Below are positions 9,299 through 20,300 of a DNA stretch of 64,000 bases, in pieces. This stretch comes from Miscanthus floridulus (taxonomy: Eukaryota; Streptophyta; Magnoliopsida; Poales; Poaceae). The notes beneath the pieces were generated by a model. That model made no database searches and was not told the DNA's origin. It saw only the letters and a program-made list of their open reading frames with translations. The stretch lies in assembly GCF_019320115.1 (NCBI RefSeq), contig NC_089581.1, positions 72,714,101 through 72,778,100 of the forward strand, in the 5' to 3' direction. Numbering within the stretch: the first letter of the stretch is position 1; each line of letters begins with the position of its first letter. Both the position numbers and the translations under genes were made by a program.

Positions 9299-11802
9299 TG
9301 CTCTCCTTCATAATTTTTATCGCCCTTATTGCATCCTCGGTTTTGACTACAAAATTAGGTCCTCAATCTTCAGTGCTTGCATATTCAGATAGATAGTGTG
9401 ACCTAATTCTGTTCTTTCCTTCGTCACTTTTTCCTTCACTTTAGCATGCCTACGCATGGCCTCTCTACAGAAACAACTACATACTAGCTTTTAGTTCATT
9501 CTACCAAAATAATGTGTAAAACTGTAAATAATACTACCAATATATATGGAAGGGAAACAATGTCCAGCCGAATTTGATGCATTACTTCATAGAGCTTCAA
9601 TGAATTGATTTTCACCCTTATGCAAGAGCCTGGAGACTTCTTTGGCTCATATCTCAGGTTCAGGTTGTTGGCCTTTTCGTCAACCAATTCAATCGATATG
9701 GATTTTACTTGACTATGGACCGGTCAGTCTATGAGGTAGTGATTCAGCTACATAATTATTGTTTTATGACCTCCTCTGTTTCTTTTATTTTCTTAACCTT
9801 CCATCTAGATTCTGATATAGCATCAATCTTTGATAGAATGGAAACATGGAGTAGTAAACTAGTGACTCAGCTATGTTTATTATCTGGATATGAGCTTCTA
9901 TAAGTTTTTTTTTAATTTAATTGCCCAACCATCTAAAGGTCTGATGATCTACACAACTATTCAATTTGCAATGGGAATCAACAACCAGTTGGACCAGGGG
10001 AATGTGCACGGATGTGGTTTGCATCTATTCTCATTGGTGGTTGAATTGTAAGGTATGCTTGAATTACTCCTTCGTATCTGTGTTTACAGTGATTTCCTAA
10101 AGCTTTCAGTTTCATTCAATGAAACTCGCCACATCTATGGTCATGCTGATGTGTGAAGAATGGTTAAGACTTTTTATCCTTTCCACTCCATTTTTCACCG
10201 AGTTTCCTGCCCTTGTGGTTTGCTGCTTGCTACAGCAGGTAACACCGATCGGCAACATATCTGCCTCGCCATTTTGTGATGTGCCGAGGATCCTACTTCC
10301 CACCTCGAAGATCCTCGTCCTATGCTTGCTATGCCGGTCTTATAGGGCCTTAGAAGGGTTTCAGAATACCGTCCAAAAAGAAACCTGATCTTTGTATATT
10401 ACCCTGTCTATGTACTTGCAACACTTGCAACCCATAAAGAAATCATATCGTATGCTTCCTTATCAGTCACCGCAATTAACTTGTAACGCTTGAACAATGT
10501 ATATAATATATACATCCTACATATATATCTATGTACCTTGTTATTCACCACACTTCCTCCATGTTAAAAATTTTCGCTGTAACGGCATATGCGCGTGATG
10601 GCGCGCACCCTTCACTGGTAGTTAAGAAGAGCTAAAACAATGATGAAGCAACCAAAGGAAAAGGTTCATTTGCAAACAACTTGGGCTACTCTGGCACAAA
10701 ATCACTACCCTTCAGAAAAATATTATTCTGTGGCTTGGGATATGCAAAGGAAACTAGTTGCTCCTTGCATTAGTGATATAGTATTTGTAAGATGTTAATG
10801 AGCCATTTGTATTTGGGTACGTATTATTTCTTTTGTTAACTGCGGTAATTGCTTCCTTAATCGGATAGATGCAACATTATCTAGTACTTTATCAATATGT
10901 CATTTATGTTTGCTCTATGTGTCGTGATAGAGCTTTATACTGTTTTTTTAGCATTAGCTTTATACTATTATGTGACATGATTCTATCAGTGCATATAGCT
11001 CTATTAATTTTCCATTGAGACTTGTCCGTTGGAGGTATGGTATACTATGTTTTATTTTGGACATAAATATATGTTGTATAGAAGGAATTGTCAATGAAAG
11101 CTTGCCATTGTGTTACCAAAAAAGCTAAATAGTTAACGAACTGTTAAGCTGATCATTATGTTACCAGAAAAACTAAATAATTATTTAATTTTCTGATAGT
11201 GCTATGTCTAGCTTCGGAGGAGCTTGCTGATAAGAGGAACGGGCAAAAGCAATTTGATCCCGCCAAGTGAGGAGTGACAAGTTGGAGTTGAACCACGTAT
11301 TCAAATGAACTCCTGCAAAAAGGCGAAAAAAGCAAAACTTGCCCGAGTACTTTAGGCATTGATAACCAAAGAACCGGCGGCGCCGACGGTTACGTTGTCA
11401 TGGTCCACGCAAGCTGGGACCCACGGCGTCAGTGGCACCGAGAGACTTGCATGCGGTCAAACGTCTGGAAATTATCTGACGCGCCACATGTTTGACTTTT
11501 GACGTGCCTTCAGGCTGCAGCTACGAAGGCTCAGGTCAAGATGCCTCTTCTGATTTATCGTGCCGTTTAGTAGAGGTTACCAGCACGTCCGACATCGACA
11601 TCTGAACTTTGCGTTAATGTCCAACGTGTTTGGTGCCAGTTTGGTCGAAGAAACCAAGGAGCCGAGCTGTACGTGCGTACGCTCGAGCATCGGCTCTTGG
11701 GCAGAGGACAGGTTCGGACCAGTGACCAACTCGTAACAAGAGGTGTCACGGAGCCAACAGCCGTACGGCCAGATTCCATTCAAGTAAACAAAAACAAATT
11801 AT
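9299..11802. other. Intergenic sequence, nothing assigned
   Basis: Mostly AT-rich and intron-like to about 11200, then GC-richer (11360-11770). No protein family, RNA gene or element end could be supported. Confidence 0.35.
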
Positions 11803-13342
11803 CGAAAGGATCAAGATGTCTAAGAGAGAGTGAATTGGGCTAATTCTAAAATTCTTTACAATAATTAAACCATACACTTAGCTCACTTCAATCCTTTGCC
11901 TAGGAATGTGATTCTATTGATGTACCGAACAAAAGTTTAGCACCCAAGCTACAATCCTACTCTAGCATGATAATTCTAAGAATGTAAAGACAAAAAATAA
12001 ATTGCTTAAATGTAAATGCTTAAAGTAAAGAGAGGAGAAGGAACGCGACAATGTTTTGCCGAGGTATCAGAGAGTCGCCACTCCCCACTAGTCCTCATTG
12101 GAGCACCCGCGCAAAGGTGTAGCTCCCCCTTGATCCGCGCAATGATCAAGTGCTCTCTACGGGTTAATTCTTCGACACTCCGTCGCGGTGAATCGTCCAC
12201 AACCGCTCACAACTTGAGTTGGGCCATCCACAAGCTTCACCAGATGATCATCAAACTCCCGATCACCACCAAGCCATCTAGGTGATGGTGATCACCAAGA
12301 GTAACAAGCAAAAACTCTCACTTGACCACAACAAGCCTAATGAGAAGGGTGGATGCACACTTGCTACTCTCCTTGCACTAATAAGACCTTAATCTTGGAT
12401 TCTCAATTCTCAATCACCTCACTAGGTTATTGCTCTCCTTAGCACTCTCAAGGGTGTTTCTCAGATGAAAAAAATGAGAAAGAGACATCCCTTAGATGAA
12501 TAGAGGAAGTATTTATATCCCCTCATTCAAAACGAACCGTTAGGAAGTTGAGTCAGCACTCTGCGGGGTGACCGGACGCTCTGGCTAGTTATCCTTGCCA
12601 CAGAGCCGTTAAGTTGTGATCGGACTCTGACCTGCGTCCGGTCAGCACTGTCCGGTCATGAAAATTGCTGTCTGGAACCTTACTGATATTGACCGAACGC
12701 TAGCACCCAGAGTCCGGTCACTTTGCTGTTCAGCGTCTGGTGAGTAACCAGATCCTGACAGCGTCCGATCAGCACTCTGGAGTTGATCGGACTCTGGCAC
12801 CCAGCGTCCGGTCACTTTTCACTCAGCGTCCGGTCGCAACCAGACGGCTCCAGTTGATCAAATGAACTGACCAGACTCATCCTTTAGCGTCCAGTTAGTC
12901 ATTTGACCATCCATTCACTTTCAACTCAAAATCATATGTGAATGAGGTTTGCTCCAATTGATCTTAGGGCTACTCCTGAGCTACCTAGTGCTAAATTTGA
13001 TAAGTGTGCATCACACATAACCTACTAGATTCACCTAGGTCAAGCTACTAGTCCATACCTCCTTAATAGTACGACCAAAGAAAAAACAAAATCATAAACT
13101 ACTCTAATTGTCTTTTTAACACCAAACGACACTTAGAACTAGTCCATCCTTAATCTTGTCGTCTATTCTTTAAAAACCAAAAAGATTTTCATCGTAGAAG
13201 CATGGCAACCATAATTGCTAAGTCAATTGTTATTACCATGACCTAACTTAATTGCCTCTATAAAACACACGATAGTTATAGTAATATCATATTATCATTA
13301 ATCACCGTGACCCTAGAGGCTAGATGATTTCAGGCATCACAC
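11803..13342 (-). mobile_element. Probable solo LTR, SIRE/Copia-like, reverse orientation
   Basis: Read on the minus strand, the block starts near TGTGATGCC (about 13342) and ends in a run ending CTTGATCCTTTCGA (about 11803), the pattern of SIRE-type Copia LTR ends. Between 12560 and 12900 the core GTCCGGTCA or its complement TGACCGGAC recurs many times with small changes, a signature of this LTR family in grasses. No polymerase is adjacent and no primer site is visible on either side, so a solo LTR is likely. Exact ends and target duplication were not resolved. Confidence 0.6.
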
Positions 13343-13660
13343 ATCTAACGGCAATGAGGGCATGTTTGGACTTTGGATGCAACCCTGAGCAATTTGCCTG
13401 GCCATTCCACCTGCCTGCCACCGGTTATAAAAATGCCTGGTCGGGAAGATACGAGTGCCAGTGCCAGTGCCAGTGCCAGCACCAGAACCAGCAACCAGCA
13501 ACATGGAAAACAAAAACTGGAACTGGCATTACATTGGTACAGAATTTTGGGAAGCTGAGGGCGCCTACATCTTGTAGGCAGCAAGAATGGGTACAACCAA
13601 GAGGGTAATTCGAACGCGACCACAGTGAATGAAAGAAAAAGAAAGGGTTTATAACCCTTT
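13343..13660. repeat. Spacer with short GTGCCA hexamer array
   Basis: Four GTGCCA units run from 13455 to 13478, followed by diverged CCAGAACCAGCAACCAGCAA. The flanks begin GGGCATGTTTGG, reminiscent of a MITE end, but I could not find a matching right end. No gene is supported. Confidence 0.5.
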
Positions 13661-14369
13661 CAATATTTCTCTCAAGTATTTTCTTCTATAGAAAGTAATG
13701 GTACACAGGGGCAGCTTAATATCACTGAGCTCAAATGTAACAGGGTAAAATCAAATGTTACAAGCCTCTTCCCCTTCCTGAGGCCGCTTCCTAAGGCTGC
13801 TTTGCTTCTCCGAGAGCCCGCGTCCCCGCCCTGCCTCAAGTTCCCATATGGAACAGTGTTCCGCCACCAAGGATGATGAGAATAACCTTTTCTACAAGAC
13901 CTGGAAAGATTCACAAGTGTGATGATTTCAGTGTTAATTTGTTACCGCAGAATCAAGGACTTAAACACAGTTGTCGCGAGTTGTGTGGTGAGTGTTGTAT
14001 ATGAAGCATTCTAAGCACATAGCACAAATTTGGCATGATTTGCAGCATTATTTTTCCCCAAGCAAAAGCATGACCCAAAAGAACAAAGCATGACGAACTC
14101 CTACAACAAAAATAGTGTCTTCTGTCGACAATGGAATGATTTCTGGTGCAGCAAAAGAATATTGCAAGCACTGGTCACATAAATGCAGATATGCAAACAT
14201 ACTATTGAAACTTGACTAAACACCCACCATTGGGAGCAATGAGGGGGGAACCCAACACACAAATAATCATTGTAAAATCCAACACCATTCATGTCAACAA
14301 AAAAAATCAACATGCAGTTCCAATAAGCAATATGACAGCAGCGATTTCCTTTGTAACATACCTAATGCG
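13661..14369 (-). other. Probable 3' UTR of CCR4, with a possible UTR intron
   Basis: This lies directly downstream of the CCR4 stop codon. Seventeen bases on the minus strand after the stop there is a GTATGTTA donor-like site (about 14355-14362), and a GC-richer, exon-like block lies at 13730-13900, so a spliced 3' UTR is possible. The poly(A) site was not located. Confidence 0.35.
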
Positions 14370-17300
14370 TCACCGTCTGATTCTAGGCTTGCACCGGAAC
14401 TCTGCTAAGAGCGCTATGTGATCTGATGACCATTCAGGGGATGGAAGAGCTGTGTCTTTTCTTAAGCTTTCCTCATCCAAAAGTTCCAATAATGAATCCA
14501 CGGTCAATGAGTCTGCTGAAAGAGAACAAACACGGCCATCATGAAAAGAATAAGCACAATTACTGCCTATAATCTTATTCAAGAAAATGGAGATACAGAA
14601 GTTGCAAACATAGAATAACAGGCTACACATGCAGTGAGTGAGGCTCCATGCACCAACCTGTGTAAAATATGTAATCAACAGTTCCAGTAAAATCTCTTGT
14701 GCAATTTGTGAAGAGTGGTTCATTTGTTGCAGGATCCGTCCTTCTCCGCTGGTGCTCCAGATCATAGCCAACACCTACCATTCTTGTAAATGCAGAGTAT
14801 GCACTGACCTATGTACAAGCAGCACCATTGGTCAGAGCATGACCAGAGCAAAAAGGGTATCAAAACCATGGCAGATTAACTGACCAGAGGAAGCTGATGA
14901 TTCAACTTGCTTGGAGGGCGTAAAATTCCAAGGGGATCTATTGCCAGATCTGGATGATGCTGATCAACTTTGCCCATTGCAAGAAGCGCATGTGGAGAAC
15001 TGAAATGTACAATTGTGTGCTTAGAAAATCATAGTACAAGCAAAAACAAAACCCTGATAAATATTGCCATGATTTTCAAATGCAGACACCTCCCAGGGGT
15101 CGAGTTGAAATCTCCACAGACCAACATAGGAATGTCTGCACTGACAGCTATCTTCTCCAATCCTTTTAGGAGCGTATGAACCTGTAAAAATCATAGTTAT
15201 TGTTATCCTGGAAAATTGAGATAACAGAGACAACTAGCGAATGTTGTCATACGGACCTCCCATAGCTTCACATCTTTTAGGTCTTGATGGACATTTATAT
15301 GTGTATTTGCCTGCAAATTGAAATCGTTTAGAAAAACAATGAGGCTAGAGACCCTCATGACAACAAAATTCTATTAGTGTGCCAATAAGAGTGAGGGAAA
15401 GGTGTAAATGATGAAGAAAAAGAGCAATATATGATAGAAGCAGGCCTCAAAACCTAGAGAAAAATGGTAAACATCAATTTTCAACATGAGGAGGATGTTA
15501 CGCATCTTACAAGCTCTTTGTACACGCCAAAAGATAGAAGATTTTATTCACGTACCACACAAAGGAGCTGTCTTTTACCAGGATTTTCAGCTCCATGATT
15601 ACCAAATTTGGCTTCTAACACCGCAATTAGTGCAATGTTGTCCTTCAAAGGAAATGGAAAAAGGGACATTATTAAAACTCATAAATAAAACTAATGACGG
15701 AACATATAAAATAATGCTTCATTGTTTCTCTTACTTTAATCAATCGACTTAAAGCCACTCTTTTCTGAGCAGCCGGAATAATTGCATCTGTTAAAGACTG
15801 TGCAGCCTTATTGAACTCAACCTACACAAGTGCAAGAATTAGATTGGTGCAAACCAGCCAATAACTACAAAATCAGAAGTGATCGTACCTCGTATTTTTT
15901 AACATGTGAAAACTTGTCTCTGCGGAAAAAAGTAGCACAGCCATCTATGGCCATAGGATTTCCAGAATACACCTGTGACAGCAAAGGAGCAGTATCAAAC
16001 AGGACAGTAAAAGGTACCAAATCAAATTAACCAAGTAAAAGAAACTCAAAGTTACCTCTGTTGTCCTTTTCTTGTAAAGCGCCTGATATCCATGTTTGTC
16101 AAGCTCAGGTGAAAAAAAATCTTCGAAGTGGTTTACTTGTACCTAAAAAAAGGAGGATTTAGATCTTGTTTTGATGAACATAGACACTATTGATTATTGA
16201 ATTTAGCTTAACAAAAGATTCCACCAATTACTCGCTTCGATCCAAATTGCGTCATTTTAGCTTACAGCTCTAATCAGGCCATCTAAGTCTTCCCAGAACT
16301 GTCTCTTAGCACTCTCGTCAAGGCCTACTTGGGGGGCATACACACTAATTACGTTCAAGACCATATCACCAATGACAAGCTTGACTAAGATAATCCTATC
16401 TCCTTGCCTTCTCACTCCCACCACACTATTCTTGGGCTCTTATCAATCAAAACTCCCACTCTATTTCTATTCGCAACTGTCCCTGTGTACCAAAGCTTGA
16501 AACCTGTATTGTCCACCTCCTTCGCCTTCTGACCCTTCCATTTAGTCCAAAGGGCTACTAAGGAGAAGAAAGAGTGCTATAGATGCTTGTACCATGACAG
16601 GAGTGTGGACAACATAGAGAAGTACAAGGTGGCAAAGAAGACTGTAAAGCGAGCTGTAAGTGTGGCAAAGGGTAGAGCGTACGAGGATCTTTACCAACGT
16701 TTGAGTACGAAGGAAGGAGAGAAGGATATTTATAGGATGGCTAGGGTTCGTGAGAGAAAGACAAGGGACTTCAACCAAATTAAGTGCATTAAGGATGAAA
16801 GGGAGCATCTCTTGGTGAAGGAGGATGAGATCCGACATCGATGGCAAGAGTATTTTGACAAATTGTTCAATGGTGAGAATACGGACACAACCTTTCAGTT
16901 GGATGACTCTTTTGATGACACCAATAGGCGCTTCGTGCGGAGAATCCAAGAATCCAAGGCCAGAGAGGCGTTGAAAAGGATAAAAGGAGGTAAGGCGATA
17001 GGACCAGATGGTATCTCAATCGAGGTGTGGAGATGCCTCGGGGACATAGCTATAGTATGGCTAACCAAGCTGTTCAACCATATTTTTCGATCAAACAAGA
17101 TGCCTGATGAGTGGAGGAGAAGTATATTGGTACCGATCTACAAGAATAAATGGGATATTCAAAGTTATACTAATTACCGGAGAATTAAGTTGATGAGCCA
17201 TACTATGAAGCTATGGGAGAGAGTTATCGAGCATCACTTGAGAGCAATAACGCGGGTCTCTATAAACCAATTTGGTTTCATGCCCGAAAGATCAACCATG

Positions 17301-20300
17301 GAAGCCAATTTCTTAATCAGACAAGTTATGGAGCGATATAGGGAGAAGAAGGACATACACATGGTTTTTATTGACTTGGAGAAGGCTTATGATAAAATAC
17401 CAAGGGATGTTACGTGGTGGGCTTTGGACAAACATAAAGTCCCAACGAAGTACGTCGGACTCATTAAGGACATGTACAACAATGTTGTGACTAGAGTTCG
17501 AACAAGTGATGGAGACACGGATGACTTTCCGATTAGGATAGGACTACATCAAGGGTCAGCTTTGAGCCCTTATTTGTTTGCCTTAGTGATGGATGAGGTC
17601 ACAAGGGACATACAAGGGGACATCCCTTGGTGTATGCTTTTCGCGGACGATGTAGCGCTAGTTGATGAAAGCCGGACAGGAATGAATCAGAAACTGGAGT
17701 TATGGCGGGAGACTTTGGAGTCCAAAGGTTTTAGACTCAGTAGAACTAAAACTGAGTATATGAGATGCGACTTTGGCACTACTACTCGAGAGGAGGAAGA
17801 TATTAGTTTGGAAGGTCAAATAGTGCCAAGGAAGGATACCTTTCGATATTTATGATCAATGCTACAGAGAGACGGGGATATTGATGAAGATGTTAGCCAT
17901 AGAATCAAAGCAGGGTGGATGAAGTGGCAGCAAGCATCTGGTGTTCTATGTGACAAAAGGGTACCACAGAAGCTAAAAGACAAGTTTTATAGGACGGCGA
18001 TTAGACCTGCTATGTTGTATGATGCAAAATGTTGGCCTACGAAAAGACGACATGTTCAACAGATAAGTGTCGCGGAAATGCGTATGTTGCGTTGGATTTG
18101 CGGTCATACAAGAAGGGATCGAGTTCGGAACGATGATATACGTGATAAATTAGGGGTAGCACCAATTGAAGAAAAGCTTGTCCAACACCGGTTGAGATGG
18201 TTTGAACATATCCAACGGAGACCTCTAGAGGCACCGGTGCGTAATGGAATCCTAAGCCAGGATAGTAACGTGAAGAGAGGCAGAGGAAGACCGAAGTTGA
18301 CTTGGGTCGAGACAATAAAAGGAGACTTGAAAGGATGGAATATACCCAAAGACTTAGCCTTAGATAGGAGTACTTGGAAGACAGCTATCCACATGCCTGA
18401 ACCTTGATTGCTTATGCTGGGTTTCAACTCTAGCCTACCCCAATTTATTTGGGACTTAAAGGCTTTGTTGTTGTTGTTGTCGTCGTTGTTAGCTTTGTCC
18501 TAAGTCAAACTTCTCTTAGTTCTCTAGCTTTGAGCAAGTTTATAGAAAAATGCAAAAACATCTACAACAACAAACTAGATTGATTAGAAACACCATTAAA
18601 TATATTTCGATAGTGCATTTATTCGAATACCTTAGATGCTAATATATTTTTCTATAAACTTGGTCAAAGTTAGACAAGTTTGACTTATGATAAAGCTAAG
18701 GGCCTGTTTGGCCTGCGCCTAAGCTCGCCAAGCCACAGCAGGGGCGGCGCCAAGACTGTGGCGGCCATTTTCCTCGCCGCGCTTTTGGTAGGGTGTGGCG
18801 TAGAAAATGAACTACGGCCCTGTGCTCACGCCACGGCACGGCGCAAGTGCGGCACCCAACCAAATGGCTGCCGAAAGCCCGAAACTGTGGCGCGGAATGT
18901 GCTGCTCGGTGCGACGAGGTGCGGCCACGAACCAAACACACCCTAAAACAGCTTTTTTGGAACGAAGGGACTACGTGTTAGGTTTAGACTTTCTTTGCAT
19001 TATACTCCATGCAAAAAAAACTAAGAGACCAATATTGCGAAGTGCATAACATAAATGCAAGCAGATTAAGAAACCTCTTGGTAATGTACAAGCAGTCAAG
19101 CATAGAATGTTATGCTACCCGAAATAGCTGGCAAATATCATAAGTCATAACCAAACTGAACTTAACAAGCAGAAAAAGTTAGTTCAACAACTTTGCCAAG
19201 ATATCTAAAACATCATTGTATAGTGTTACCACTCTTACGTCCATTGGATTGCATAATTCTAGACTTTCTTAATTTACACAGTAAAACATATCCATCAAGA
19301 AAATAGAGAAAAAGGTTGCCAGCAAAAATAAATTTGATAGGTTAGATTCGAATATGATACCTCCTGAAGACAGATGATATCAGCGTGATAACCAATAATT
19401 TCACGCAACAAATTTTGTCTTCTATAAGTCCAGGTAAGTGCCCATGTTGGGCAGTAACTATATGCATCACTTGTAGCATATGCATCAGCAAGAATATTGT
19501 AAGATAACACAGTGAATGTCCCCAAGGACGAAGTTTGGCTGTCTAAATCCAAGTGACCTAAAACATCCCCATTCACTTGGATAAGGCGACGAGGGGTAGG
19601 AGTTGGCGCAGGGATTACACGTGATGTCATAATTGAGGTCGGAGGTCCAATTGGAGACCTTTTTTCTGAGTCCACAGCTACACACTCAAATTTTAGTGCA
19701 TGCCCAATATCATCAGCAGTTGGTGTATATGTTCGCAAGCGTCCAACTTCAAACCAAGTTTCTCCAGAATTTTTATCAGTGCCTGAGGGATACAAAGGCA
19801 CAGGTCCATTGTTAACACCACGGCTTTGTCCAAAATTTGACAACGAACCAGATCCAGCAGTACTTAGAACCCCAGAACCACCGCTGCCAAATCTGCCAAA
19901 TAACTCCTCTTCTTCAGCCCCATTTTCATTTAGAGCACTACTGGCTCGTTCATGCAAAACTTTGTGGTGCTGCCATGCATCAGAGAAGCATTTAGCTGAA
20001 CAGTGGTAGCTCTTAGCAACAGGTATTTTTGACTTGAGACAACCGAGGCACTGAATCGTTGCTTGTTCCATTGGATGCACACTGCATATAGGGACTTTCC
20101 GATCACTCTGTATGCGGTACCTTCAAGAAAGAAACCAAATCAACAAAACCACAATTAGACATACAGAAAACTTAAAAAAAAATCCTGAAAAATCAAGAAG
20201 CCCTCTAAGGAGCTGATGTGTTGCAAGTATCAGCTCATTGAAATTTGGTACCATCAGCTCAAAAACCAGTTTGTCAGGACTTGAGTATGCAATATTTTGG

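Larger units (their letters stand above)
16231..18971. mobile_element. Stowaway MITE in CCR4 intron 2, split by two later insertions
   Basis: Left end 16231-16263 (CTCGCTTCGATCCAAATTG...) and the body from 18489 (TTAGCTTTGTCCTAAGTCAA) to 18696 belong to a familiar grass Stowaway family. The last piece, 18944-18971, ends GGAACGAAGGGAC. TA flanks it at 16229-16230 and 18972-18973. Without the two inserts it is a few hundred bp long. Its inner arms contain AAGTTTATAGAAAAATG and its mirror. It is split at 16264-18488 by a LINE and at 18700-18943 by a Tourist-like element. Confidence 0.85.

Noticed and set aside
12560..12900. Recurring GTCCGGTCA-like units read as a possible CRISPR-like or regulatory array
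   Set aside because: Units are irregularly spaced and variable, and are a known trait of this grass LTR type; no CRISPR features fit a plant nuclear sequence.
13324..13623. A MITE or a coding exon on either strand
   Set aside because: A left end resembling GGGCATGTTTGG was seen but no matching right end or target duplication; the frame is dominated by a GTGCCA hexamer repeat.
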